This document shows, piece by piece, positions 20,193-32,404 of a DNA stretch of 64,000 bases (the first letter of the stretch is position 1; every line of letters starts with the position of its first letter). The position numbers and the translations under genes are program-made. The stretch is from Luzula sylvatica (lineage: Eukaryota > Streptophyta > Magnoliopsida > Poales > Juncaceae), in assembly GCA_946800325.1 (NCBI GenBank), contig OX326957.1, forward strand, positions 61,649,070 to 61,713,069. The letters are read 5' to 3'. The notes under the pieces were generated by a model that had not been told where the DNA came from, did not search any database, and saw only the letters and a program-made list of their open reading frames with translations.

Positions 20193-22859
20193 GGACCATG
20201 GCTGCATCCCTTACAATGGAATAGTATCCTCTACAGCTCAAACAACACTGGAAATGTCCTGTAGTATGTTGATCGTTCGATTTACTATGTACGGTTCTGA
20301 TTATAGTGTTCATTGCAAGATTTTGTACTGTTACAAAATTTCTTATGTTGCATTGGTGGTGCTGTCAATTATGTGGTCGTCGCTGGTAATTGACTGATAA
20401 ATGTCATTATCCTTTTTAAGTAAATATCATCATTATTATTATTTATTTTGTTCATCAATTTAACACAATTCTTTTATCAACATTAACATCATTAATTAAC
20501 AAAATAATTAATATACAATTTTCATTAATTAATACAATACATATTAATAAGAATATAAATTAATTAACATGTTAAGTATGTATTATATATTAATTATATA
20601 TTTTAGTTCATATTAAGCCATATTAAGTGAATTTGGTTGACATAATATAATTTCTCACATTTTTTTATTTTTTTATTTTTGCTTTTTAGTCAAATCATGG
20701 TTAAAATGAAAGGTTCCTGGCTTCCTGTCTGCTTGATACAGCACCCCAAATAAGACCACCATGTATCTAATTAGTTTTTTTTATTTTTCTAGTCAATACT
20801 TTGAGAAATCTCTATCAATGGAAATTCAAGGAACAAGGGTTATTTGTTCTTTCCTTATCTCAAACCTCATATGCATAATGTTGTTGAAAGGACCTTGATT
20901 GAATTTTTGGAGTTCGTATTATTTTAGACTAGAAATATTTCTCGCGTGCGATTTTTCAAAATCTTTTATGATCATAAAATAATAATTTTATCTAAAATGT
21001 TACAAGTGCAAAACAAAAGTAATCTTCATAAATGTTAATTTAAAAAAAAAATCTGATATTAAACAGTCTCACAAGTATTATGCAATAAATACAAACTTTT
21101 TTTCTCCTTAAAGCATATCATATGTTCCAAAAGAAAAATTGAAATGTTTTATTTAGAATACAAAACAAGTCAAATAAAATAAAATTCTGAAAAAGACAAA
21201 CAAAAAATAAATAAAAGACGCAGAAAAAGACAAACAAAAAAACATAAAATACGCAGCTTAGTACCAATAAAAAATATTATAATAAGCACAAAAAAAACCA
21301 GAACCGTTATAATAAGCACAAAAAAACAATAATACAAGCTCAGGTTAACAAAAAATATTTATGTGAACAGTAAACGATGAACAGCAGAAATGATGAACAG
21401 TAAAATTATAGTATACAAATTATATTTATTAATACGATGAAAAATTCAAATATTTTATTTAGAACACAAGACATGTCAAATAAAATAAAATTTCATATGG
21501 AGAAAAAAAAAAAAAAAACACGATGAACAGTAACCCGGATGAACATTAACCGGGGGTGAACAGGAAGTGAACAGTACCTTATGAACAGTAAATATCGACG
21601 TGGCCTTTTGGTTTGGCTCCAAATTGGTGGAAATTTAGTGAGAGGGGAAATTTTGTCCAAAAAAAATAGCTCCTGTTGGGCTAAATTTTTAGCCAATGTG
21701 CCCATAATTAATATATATCTAGTGTTTATGTGATCATAGACGGATTTTAATAGGGGCTAGGGGGACGGACGTCTCTTAAGATTTTCGTCGAGCAATGTAT
21801 ATATCTAGAGATCCAGTGTATTTTATTAGTACAACAGTATAACATTTACTATTTGCCCTCCCAAAAAAAATTGTGTAGTATAATTTCAGAATCAGTTTTT
21901 CGTTTTGCTCTCCAAAAAATCATGTCAATATCCGTCACTGCATATGATTAATCTTATTTGTGAAACTAAAATTGTTCTAAATCCAGCTTGATCATGTTTG
22001 ATTTCCGATAAACCAAATTGTTTGCACACCCTTGAGACCACTATTATTTATGGTGGCGCTCCAATATATCGCCATTGCACATCGTACTATAATTTCAATT
22101 TCAATTTCTAAATGCTTGTTACAAATTATGAATTATGTATGTAATAAAACATTAAACAGTAATTAATTTGAAAAAAAAAAAAAAAAAACAGAACTTATTT
22201 GAGAACCGGACGTGTGTTTCAGAATGCTAAGAGAAATAGGTTATGCGATAAGCATATATTATATGATATTTGAATATTTTATGTTAAAATAATAGTACCT
22301 ACATTTTTATTAGTTGTGCGGCAAGCATTAAATAATTTTAATGTTGGATAAAATACATTAGGTACATAATATATTACAGTATAGGTGTTGATTTTGTCGG
22401 TAAAAAGTAAAAACATAAATTATTACTAAGAAAAAACAAAAATATTGTATAGAACATAGGTCTTTTATTTTATGCACGTATGCGACATGAGTAATTATAT
22501 GATCACTTAAATCAACCATAATAATTTTAAATTTTAAATTTGTGACATTAATTAATTATATATGGATCCAAAATCAAATATAAACGTAGACATTTGTGTC
22601 AGATTATGTGTCAGATTATGGTTGGTTTATGTAATCATATCATCACTCCTTGCAATATAAGTGAAAACAAATTTTGTGGCCTTACTTTGTTCAATTTTAT
22701 CGTGACACGTCATTACGTTCATTTTGACAATTAGATTATTATTTTCAGTATTATTATTTATTTATTTTAAATTATAAGCATCATGTAAAGTACTAAGTAT
22801 GTTATATTTATGTTTTGTGCAAACAAATTTAATATTAAAAATTTCAAATAATGAGACAA
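20193..22859. other. Intergenic; MITE-like remnants
   Basis: AT-rich. The word tgaacagta recurs about five times at 21363-21590 within what looks like a MITE. 21725-21955 has ends (acggattttaataggggcta and the complement of atatccgtcac) like the element at 48195. Poly-A tracts sit at 21500 and 22180. No gene is seen; the 68-codon ORF at 20191-20397 has no domain. Confidence 0.5.
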
Positions 22860-23178
22860 ATAAAGATTAGTTGTCTATCAAAATTCAAAACATAATAATT
22901 TCTTAAACTTATAAACATCTACCATATAGTATTATTATTTTAAAAATGTAAATAAATCATATCATGCTTTTTATATATATTTTCATTATGAATCTATAAC
23001 AAAAATTATTAGTATTATATAATTAAAATAATATTATAAAACATATACATACTCATATATAAGTGAGATCAAATAATTTTATTTTGAGAATGTTATCATT
23101 ATTATCACGAAAATTTGTATTTTTACAAAGAAAAACATAATTAATATTGTTAGTTGCGTAGCGCGAGAATTATCCTAG
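22860..23178 (+). mobile_element. Helitron class B 3' fragment, degenerate
   Basis: Ends GCGTAGCGCGAGAATTATCC then CTAGT (CTAG at 23175-23178). Upstream text (aatttcttaaacttataaac at 22900) matches the same place in the better-kept copies at 26869 and 54822. Orientation is +. Confidence 0.55.
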
Positions 23179-24622
23179 TAAATCATTATTATCATGAAAA
23201 TTTGTATTTTTGCTAAGACTGCTGCAAAATAAAGAAATATGGTATTTTGAGAAGAAAAAAAATCCTTGAAATTCTTCTGATGGTAGAAAATGGACACTGA
23301 AATATGGTATTTTGAGAAGAACAAAAATCCTTGAAATTCTTCGAAATTAATATTAATTCAATCACATTTCCTCAGTTAAAATTTTTTTATCCCTAAAAAA
23401 GAGCTTATTCCGAATGATTATTAAATTATGGTCATGTAGCGGTACAAAAGATTAGAATTAATACAACTCATGATAGTTGGTCAATATTTTTCATATTTTA
23501 TTTTGCGAAATTAGATGAAAGACAAGTATAAGGAGAATTTTTGGCATAAAACAAATGAACTACGATATTTGAACAAAGTAAATTAGATCGACACGATATA
23601 ACGTGCAAACATATAATATAGGTGGCAAAAATAATACTTTGTAGAGTGGTCAATGCTCAGGATATTCATGATATGATAATTAATAATTTCATTAAATTTT
23701 CGGTTATAAAATCATTTAATTTATATTGATTGAAAACACATCGTTTACATTTTCTTGGGTCACAACATAATTTGCAAATTTATAAAAAAATGAAAAAATA
23801 TATTTCTCTTCTTTCATTTTCCCACAATACTGACGTGTTGGATGAATTTTAATTAATCGAATTTAAGGCTAAATTCAATTTAATACATGATAAACAGTAA
23901 ATTAGTAAATTAATATTCTTGTATACATTAGTTTTTATCATGTGATAAATCTAAAACACTGAAAATATTTATCAGACACAAATTAATTGCATTAATTATT
24001 TATTCATTTTTTAAAATTATTGGTGCATCCGTTTAACATGTGTTAAACGATAAATTAATTTAGCACTAAATAATTTATTTTCTAAATTAAAAAAAGAGCG
24101 ATGATATAATTTCCATTATAATCCACTAGCATGATTGATGTGTTGTCCCTCGAATTAATGCTAGTAGTAAATCATGCCTATTTAATTTTTGTCATTCTAT
24201 GTAGGAAAAAATATGAATTTTTTGTTGTTGTTTCACCTATCATTAATTTATTTAATATTTTTAACAAATTTAATTACCACAATCCGTAGTTAATCAAATT
24301 TAAATTTATAAATTTGGTAAAAAGTTATTAGGTTGAATTAATACATCATTTAACATGTGTTAAACAAACACACATGAATAAAATTACCATAAAAAATAAA
24401 CGAAAATATAACAACGAATTTTTTTCCCGCAAAATCAGCAAAATAAAAATGGAAATTTTTTTGTTTTAAAAAAGATTGAAGATAAAATAATAAAAATTTG
24501 TTCAAATAAGTATGATTTATCATGTGTAAAATTAAGTATGATGTTTGAAATTAATAATGTGTAATTTTTTAGTTTTAGTGAACAAACTCAATAAAAATAT
24601 TAAATGCATTAATAATGTGTGA

Positions 24623-24626
<4 letters not shown>
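23179..24626. other. Intergenic, AT-rich
   Basis: Contains a short direct repeat (gaaatatggtattttgagaa at about 23234 and 23299). No coding signal is seen. Confidence 0.5.

Positions 24627-24704
<78 letters not shown>
24627..24704. repeat. (AT)n microsatellite, ~78 bp
   Basis: Uninterrupted AT dinucleotides. Confidence 0.97.
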
Positions 24705-24707
<3 letters not shown>

Positions 24708-24770
24708 TGTCAACACATCAAACATATAAGTGAATCGTAAAGAGAACGAGTATCATCACTATATAAAAAA

Positions 24771-25206
24771 GGTGGCGCTATTGCAAGAGCAACATGGTTA
24801 AATTGAGAGTGATTTCAAATTTTTTTTTATCAAATGACCGTTATACCTCTGTTAATGATGAATTGATGATTCATATTTCTTATATTTATCTATTAGTTTA
24901 TCACTTTTCATAAAATCTTTCATATATACAAAATATTTTTGTTCTTAATTTTTTCATCATAAAAAAATAATTAAATTGTAACATGTCATATATATTTAAA
25001 TATGAAAATAAATATTTATTGGTTAGATTTGATTTTTTCATAATATTAGGAAAAATATTTTTACGTTATTAATGAAAGATATAAATAATAATATATAAGT
25101 ATAATAAATATCAATCACCATAAATAGAGGTATAATGATCATTTGAATAAAAAAAATTAAAATCATTCTAAATTTAATCATGTTAGTTCTTGTAATAACG
25201 TCACTC
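24771..25206. mobile_element. MULE-type MITE, 436 bp, with 9-bp target duplication
   Basis: Flanked by TATAAAAAA at 24762-24770 and 25207-25215. Terminal inverted repeats of about 85 bp: the left starts ggtggcgctattgcaagagc and the right in reverse complement starts gagtgacgttattacaagaa. No ORF. Confidence 0.8.
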
Positions 25207-25215
25207 TATAAAAAA

Positions 25216-26333
25216 AATATATGAAATAAACTCCTCGAACCTACAAATCACTACTAATCAAGAATAACGAGAGAACAAACAAACTTGTAATCAAAACGGA
25301 CCGGTACATTTTATTTCTGCCACACCATAACATTAGATGGTTGTCACAAAAAGACGATGGCAAGAACTTGTCGAGGCGGCGCCCACCACAGCTCGCAAGG
25401 CCGTACATTTCCAGTTTCGAGGCGTAGGTACATACAATATGACAAGATGTGTATGTATGTATACTCACATCCACGTATCATTTAGAGGACAATGCACGTG
25501 CTTATCAAATGCATATCATGTTCACAAGATTCCCTTATATGCATGCTCCTCTTAATTTTACCATCTTGCATAAATTTTATATTATTATAATTGCTCAACA
25601 AAAAAATTTGGAGGAGCGACCGTCTCTCTAAATTCCTATTAAGATCCGTCCCGTTTTCAAGTCCAAAAAGAAAAACTATCAAATTTACGAACACCACAAG
25701 AAGTTACTTTAAGAAAACAAAAGGAGAATGGAGGGATGGATAAGGGAGAGAAGTGAAGGTACGGGAAGGAAAGATGAATGAATTTATTTCGGGCCGTACC
25801 TATCAACAACCGTACCAGTACGTACCAGCAAGAAAACTATTTTGGATGCTTTCGATGATAACGAATGATGATCATTGCTAGATAGTAGATACCCACGAGA
25901 CATGCATGTGTTACTTATCGGTAGCCCGGAGAGTCACATGTCTCAAGAGTCAATCTAGATTGGCCTAGACGAAAGGGAACTTAGTATGTTAATTAATTAA
26001 TTAATATTTGTTGTTACAGCCTGCTTTGTCTACCGTACAGGTACAATACATGATTGATTGAAGATGGAATCATGTGCCTCGTCAGGTACATTAATTGGTA
26101 CCTGCGTGGACAATTTGGTGTGGGTACCTTGTCCATGGCCATCGTTCGATAACATGTCATTGTTGCAATATTTGCGAGGCAATTACTTGTTGGTTTAACA
26201 CGCCACAACCAAGTAGCTTTGATCGATCCGGGTTGCAAGTCTCGATAAGCTGTTCGTTTAGTATCGATTTTTTGTCGGCTCGGATTTTTGAAACAATCTC
26301 GATCATTGGTGGATATCTTGTAAAATATACTAA

Positions 26334-26386
<53 letters not shown>

Positions 26387-26868
26387 TGATTTCTATCGTA
26401 CATCTCTTTCCTTATCATACACTCATTTTCAAGTTATTTTCAAGGATATTTGGAGTAATTATCCATTTATGAATATTTAAGGTAAGATATCAAACATATT
26501 TATCAATTAATATTTAATTAAATTGGAATTTTTTATTTTTCATTTAAACCAAAATTTTCATAAAAGATAATTTTTATGATACACCATTTTTACAAATATA
26601 ATTAATTTCTAAAATACCCAAAATATCAATCATTATTGCACACGCCAACACATCAATCGATCTAGGGAATTTTAAAGGAGACATGCATCACCACTCTTAA
26701 GAGAAAGATACATGATTGATTCATATTGATTGAGTTGGATGATTAAAGAGATATTTTGGTTCATAATTTAATTAATTTCAAAATTTAAAATTATACTTAA
26801 TTTAACCTTGACTTAACGGTTTGGATAAATTTGATATTATGCAAGTTATAGTAAGAACAAATTTGATA
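25216..26868. other. Intergenic
   Basis: Moderate GC islands at 25330-25510 and 25700-26280 lack any sustained ORF with a known domain. A (TA)n microsatellite is at 26339-26380. The 125-codon ORF at 26095-26472 reads through the microsatellite and is not credible. Confidence 0.5.
26339..26380. repeat. (TA)n microsatellite
   Basis: About 42 bp of uninterrupted TA. Confidence 0.97.
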
Positions 26869-27440
26869 CTAGGAGAACACTCGGCTACGCAGCGAGTATG
26901 TAAATTATGTTTTTCATTGTAATACAAATTATATATTTGTATGATAATTTTAATAATATCATCTTAAAATAAAGTTATTAGAATTCATTTATCTATGATT
27001 ATTCATATGTTTTACAATTATTTACCTTATTTACCTTATGATAATGAAAAATCTCATTTTTTAATCAAATAATAATACTTATATTAGTATCATTATATAA
27101 TAATATATAAGAATAAGGTATTATACAATTTTACGAAAAAACACAACAACAAATATTATATCATTGTTCATTATATAGTAAGATATTATTAATTATATAG
27201 TAGTAATAATTTTTATTGATTCAAAATGCAATGAAAAATATAAAATAATATAAAACTTAATAGGGAAAGTAATTTAATAAATAATATCAAAATTTGATTT
27301 ATAATAAACATAAATACAGATTAGTTTATACATATGATTTTTTTATTTTACATTTTGTAAAATAACAATACAATTTGATAGGTGTTTATAAGTTTAAGAA
27401 GTTATTTAGATGGATAAATTATTTTTTAATTCTGTTATTT
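26869..27440 (-). mobile_element. Helitron class B element, 3' part
   Basis: On minus the 3' end reads CGCTGCGTAGCCGAGTGTTC, then TCCTAG before T, i.e. a short hairpin region followed by CTAG/T. The next ~570 bp match 54243-54822 in inverted orientation (for example gtaatacaaattatatattt, ttacgaaaaaaca, tgttataagtttaagaagtt-like text). The 5' end could not be placed. Confidence 0.65.
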
Positions 27441-28408
27441 TTTGAAATTTTTTTGTTTGCGTAAAAATACATATATAATCTACTTAGTATTATATGAGAT
27501 TCTTATGGCTATAATTTTTTAAAAAATAAATAATAACACTTAAAAAATCTATTATGCAAATAAAATTCTTAAAATTATATTAGGTAAATATGCATTTTTT
27601 TGCATTGTCTTTTCTTACACAATATCTTTACAAATTGAAATTATGAAAAACTATGAACTATACTAATATGGATGTCGAAATAAACAGAAAATTAAAATGA
27701 TTATATTTGATAGATTTATAAAATTAAATTTCTAAAATAATAGTAATATATGTTGCATGCTTTATAATATTACATATTAAATTATTAGTATTTCAAATAT
27801 AAATTTTTCATATTCCATTGCATTCACATTTGATCATGTAATCTTATGTGAAATGTTAAACAATTGATTAGACTTGGTCAAATGTGATTTTAATCACAAT
27901 AATATGTCACTTCATTAATTTAGGATGATGTGGTATTCTAAGAATGCTTAAAACATGATGTAAAATAATGAACATAAATGACTACACAAAATATGATCTT
28001 CAAAAAATCTAACAAAAAAATAATAATTGAGATTAAACCACATCACTATATCTATTGGTTCAAATTAATACCTAAAAATAGTCATACAAAATGCATGTCT
28101 TAAATGATCAGATATAATATTAATGCATATAATGAATCCACATCATACAATATAATGGTTAATAATCATGATAAACATGATGATGTGTTTTCATGAGGAG
28201 GCTCAAAGATAGGTGCAAAATAAGATGGTGGGTAAATTGTGTTTAGTAGGGATACATATGATATTAACAAAAAAAAATGAATTAATGATAATAGTAATTC
28301 AAGAGGAATAAATATGCTATTTAAGAACTTAGTAGTGATATAGGAAACAATTTCTCTAAATAATTTGTATCATTCATATTATTACTAATTAAGGATAAAA
28401 TAGCATAT
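27441..28408. other. Intergenic; probable 5' part of the Helitron and a MULE-end relic
   Basis: AT-rich. 28230-28350 carries tttagtagggatacatatga and aagaggaataaatatg, a weak relative of the Pack-MULE ends at 1053/3852. No gene is seen. Confidence 0.45.
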
Positions 28409-28670
28409 TTATCTGTATTCTTTCTTAATTCTGGTAATGTTTGAAACCATCATTCTTTGAGTTTGAAAGAACTTAATGGCGCTTACATAAAATACAGAAT
28501 GACGGGAGTCTGTTTTGAGGCTCGACGGTGATTAGCATCGATCTCTACTTTGAAACCTCATATGGCCTACCATTTTTTTCTACTCAATTTATGTAAGCGC
28601 CATTAAGTTCTTTCAAACTCAAAGAATGATGGTTTCAAACATTACCAGAATTAAGAAAGAATACAAATAA
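28409..28670. repeat. 83-bp near-perfect foldback with 96-bp loop
   Basis: The arm 28409-28491 and the arm 28588-28670 are reverse complements with one mismatch (C/T near the outer edge). The loop is 28492-28587. It lies 114 bp beyond the stop of the ALIX-like gene, on its 3' side. If transcribed it would form a long hairpin RNA. Confidence 0.95.
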
Positions 28671-28784
28671 ATTGCAAACAATTACCAAATCGCCCCGCGT
28701 CCCAAATAAATAAATAACAACAAAGAATATAAAATATACCCTTTTCACAAATTATTTACATATTAAGTTAAGAAAATAAGTACC

Positions 28785-29953
28785 TTAGTTATTCGCAACA
28801 ATACCGATCTCATCAATCGTTACCGACTTCACGAGAGAAACGGCCTTTAAAGGCTCCAAAGAAGAAATTTGCGGCACCCGCATCAAATAAATCCGGTTAT
28901 TCTCGTCCATCGCTCTTTGTAAATCACGTTGCATATCGTTCTCTAGAGTCGACAAATTTTCGGGTAAAAAACCGGCAACACCAATTCTTTTCGTCGCCTT
29001 TTTTGCATTGTCTAGTGTTTCGATACCGAATTTTAAACGGGCAATTTCTTCTGCAATTTCAGTCTTCTCGTGTAGTTCGATTGCGTAATGGTAACAAGCA
29101 TCGGCATGGAATAATGCCGATTTGAGTTGCACGAAAGAGACCCAAAGACGGTCTAAGTGATGATCTAGTGGAGAGGTGTCAAGTGCTTTATACGCTTCCT
29201 CGTAGTACAAACTAGCCTGTGATTTTTCATAATATTTCGAGTCTTCAAATCGAGTGCAATTTCACAACTGAATTTAGTCGAATCATTCAGATTATGATGT
29301 AATATTTATACCTGCCGAGCGACTTTTGAGCAAACTCCATGAGATTTACCGCCTTTAACGGCTGTTTCGAGAACACATTCTTGAGCCTGAGCGAGCATCA
29401 GTATTTCGAGCATGGCTAAACACTCCACCGACAAATCCACAGTCAATTCCCCTCCTCCTCCGGCCAATTTCCCCTCTTCGGCCCTCTCTTTAACCCACTT
29501 AAACGCCCCAGCGGCCTTCTGAAACTCCAAACACCCCTTCTTCCTCCCTTCCTCCGCTTCTCTATCCGTCAACGCCCCAATCTGGGAGTGCACTGCTCCT
29601 ATGTTGAAAACCACACAAATCTTCTCGAAATCAATGTTCTTCTGGGTGGTTTTGAATTTGGGTTTGAAGGAATCGTGCCACGTGAATGACAGATCATCGT
29701 CGAAGGAGCAAGGATCGTCGAGAGAGGAAAGAGAAAGCTTGTAATTTCGGACCAGGCCGAGGCGGGTCGTGAGGGAAGGGAGGGAAGGATTGTGAAGCGG
29801 TTTTTCAATTATGTTGTGGCGAGTTTGGCGTACTGAGGTGAACTTCTCCGACGTAAATAAGTGGCGGTCCCGGAAGAGCTCCGCCGAGCTCGTCTTCTTC
29901 TCCGGTACTGACAACATCTTCTCTCCGGTTATATCAATCAACGCTCTTGTCAA
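28785..29953 (-). CDS. BRO1-domain protein, truncated ALIX homologue
   Basis: Two exons (29312-29953, 28785-29216; 95-bp intron) give 357 residues. The BRO1 domain is clear: LSFTWHDSFKPK, NIDFEKICVVFNIGAVHSQI, VECLAMLEILMLAQAQECV, GVCSKVARQ, YYEEAYKALDTSPL, and EEIARL near residue 270, then NRIYLMRVP. These follow plant ALIX, the ESCRT-III-binding adaptor of multivesicular bodies. The protein stops a few residues after the BRO1 domain, where ALIX goes on to the V domain and proline-rich tail (about 850 residues in all). The TAA is directly followed by a donor-like G/GTACTT, so the exon may once have continued. The N-terminus (before residue 70) is divergent and shortened. It could be a stable BRO1-only protein or a decaying copy. 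Confidence 0.8.
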
Positions 29954-30191
29954 AGGAGAAGAAGCGATAGAGAAGAAACTGAAAAAATAGCGGATCCAGA
30001 TATTATCTCACTACAACCGACCCAATATCCATCTTGTATTAGGATCCGTATCCGATAGGTATTGTGAGAATATCAACCGTAGATATAGCTCAAAGATGAT
30101 CTACACCGTCAAAATATTTAAATATGGGGCAAATTTCTAAAACCCTGGGGATGTTATACAAATTCGTAATTTTTCTAGGGGCGGCGAGTAA
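29954..30191. promoter_or_regulatory. Shared 238-bp divergent promoter region
   Basis: The ALIX-like gene (start 29953, -) and MYG1 (start 30192, +) are head to head with 238 bp between ATGs. No obvious TATA box was placed for either. A bidirectional promoter is inferred from spacing only. Confidence 0.45.
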
Positions 30192-31763
30192 ATGTTCACC
30201 ACTCGGAGCTTCTTTCACTTGCAAAGGGCGTCGTTAGCTCTTCATCGCTGCCAGTTATTCTCCCTCCATTTAATGGCTGCGGCTTCGCCGAAGAAGGCTA
30301 GGATTTCCGCCTTCTCGACTGAGATAGGTCAGAAGAAGCGAGTAGGGACTCATAATGGAAGCTTCCATTGCGATGAGGCGCTTGGCTGCTTTATGATCCG
30401 CCTCACCTCCAAATTCGACACCGCCGATGTAGTTCGTACACGAGACCCTCAGGTTTAACAAATTGCGCATTTTCATACTTTTTAATGGATCAAATGGAAT
30501 TACGGAAGTAATTGGAAATTGGAATATGGATTTCTGTTGATAGGTTTTGGATACATTGGACGTCGTGCTTGATGTAGGTGGTGTTTATGATCCGATAAAG
30601 GAGAGGTACGACCACCATCAAAAAGGTTTTGAGGAGGTATTTGGCCATGGATTCAAAACCAAGCTTAGCAGTGCTGGACTCGTGTACAAGGTACTCTAAT
30701 CTCTTACTTAACTTTCACTCCATTTCCATTTCTCTTTTTCTAACATTTTCTTCTATATACCATCACAGCATTATGGAAAAGAGATAATTGCAAAGCAAAT
30801 TGACCGCGAAGAGTCCGATCCTGACGTGCAGCGTTTATACCTTGCAGTCTACAAAAACTTCATCGAGGTATTTCATTTTGTCTCTTAATATACTATTTAT
30901 TCCTTTCCTTCTTACTAAATAACCGATCCAATAGGGAATCGACGCCATCGATAACGGTATTAACCAATACGATACGGACCAACCTCCAAAATACGTGAAT
31001 AATACGCATTTATCTTCGAGAATTGGGCGACTAAATCCAGACTGGGTGGAACCTGACCAATCATCCGAGAAAGAAGATTCTTGTTTTCAGAAGGCAATGA
31101 GTCTCGCCGGAAACGAATTCCTCGAGGTCAGGAAATGAAATCCTTCGATTCTTTATTTTATTATATTTTAATTTTTTTTTTTGAATATTGTAGAGTGTGA
31201 GATTTCATGTAAAATCGTGGTTACCTGCGAGGTCCATTGTGATCAATTGCTTGAATTCGAGGAAAGATATCGATCCAAGTGGAGAAATCATGGTTCTTGA
31301 CAGATTTTGTCCTGTACGTATCAATTCCGCATCTTTTTACGATCTTGCCCTTCAAATATATACTTATTTTTCAATTTTATACGTAGTGGAAGCTTCATTT
31401 GTTTGAGCTAGAAGAGGAGCTGAAAATCGATCCGCCAATCAAATACGTTTTATACCAGGTACGAATCTTCTTAACCTTTGTTTACTCGATCCTACAATTT
31501 CACATGATTCTACGAATCTGCAATTTGTTTTACAGGATGAGAGGAGCAAGAGTTGGAGAGTACAGGCGGTGGCGATTGCGCCGGATCAATTTGAGAGTAG
31601 AAAGGCACTTCCTTTAGCATGGAGGGGATTGAGAGACGATGAGCTGTCGAATGTATGTGGCGTGTCTGGTTGTGTTTTCGTCCACATGAGCGGTTTCATT
31701 GGTGGAAATAAGAGTTATGATGGCGCCTTGTCTATGGCTAAGTTGGCGCTGCAATTATCGTGA
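30192..31763 (+). CDS. MYG1: MYG1-family metal-dependent exonuclease
   Basis: Seven exons, all phase 0 (30192-30452, 30544-30690, 30769-30867, 30935-31126, 31194-31313, 31387-31458, 31536-31763), encode 372 residues. The DHH-like phosphoesterase motifs are present: [10 protein letters not shown] (H54, H59, D61) and DHHQKGF (from D110), plus [21 protein letters not shown] and [19 protein letters not shown] near the end. MYG1 (UPF0160) is known as a 3'-5' RNA exonuclease acting in nucleus and mitochondria. The first ~40 residues are rich in R, S and A with few acids, as expected of a mitochondrial targeting peptide. A second Met at residue 28 could give a non-targeted form. Length and motif order are complete. 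Confidence 0.95.
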
Positions 31764-32404
31764 TGGAATTATGATTCGTTTGATTTGTAATTTTTTTAGA
31801 GGCAAATTTATCGACGAGGGTTTTTTTTTCTTTCTTTTTGGTGATGCTTTGAATTGTTAGACAGAATATGAATGTGTTTAGTAGACATATAAGATACTAT
31901 TGATTTTATATTCTCTTTGATATTGGAAATTTGTTCATTAAATATAAAACATATATATTCTACTATTTCTAAATTTTTTATTATGTAAGTGTGTATTATT
32001 TTGTTTATTTGTACAGAGAAGAATGGTACTTCATTAAAGATATATACAAATCTCTTTTCAATCTAGAAGAAATGTTATAATATCATGTTGACTCACTCAG
32101 CCCACACCGTGCTCCAACATTTGGACGACTCAGATCATGTCAAACCCGCACAAAACAATCTAAACCGTCCATCCAAACACCAGATATCAAATTCCCATTG
32201 GATCCCGCGTCCTACTCCTTGCTATTCATCGGTCGAACGAAAGCCTCATATGGCCCAGCAATCAGTGACTTCTCAACTGTGCGTGCGTTATACTTCGAAT
32301 AGAAGAAAACAGTGAAGGAGTCCTCGAAGGACAGAAGAAATAATTAACAAGTCATTAAACAAATCCTCGGTCATAATCAAGTCTTAATAAGCTGAGATCT
32401 ACAG
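31764..32404. other. Intergenic between MYG1 and the transporter
   Basis: The first ~300 bp are MYG1 3' flank. 32085-32400 is more GC-rich, with leader-like text and a short ORF without domain, probably the transporter's promoter and leader. Confidence 0.5.

Noticed and set aside
26095..26472. 125-codon ORF on plus
   Set aside because: Reads through a (TA)n microsatellite and has no domain.
28492..28587. snoRNA or miRNA gene in the foldback loop
   Set aside because: No C/D or H/ACA box pairs could be placed; mature miRNA cannot be assigned without small-RNA data.
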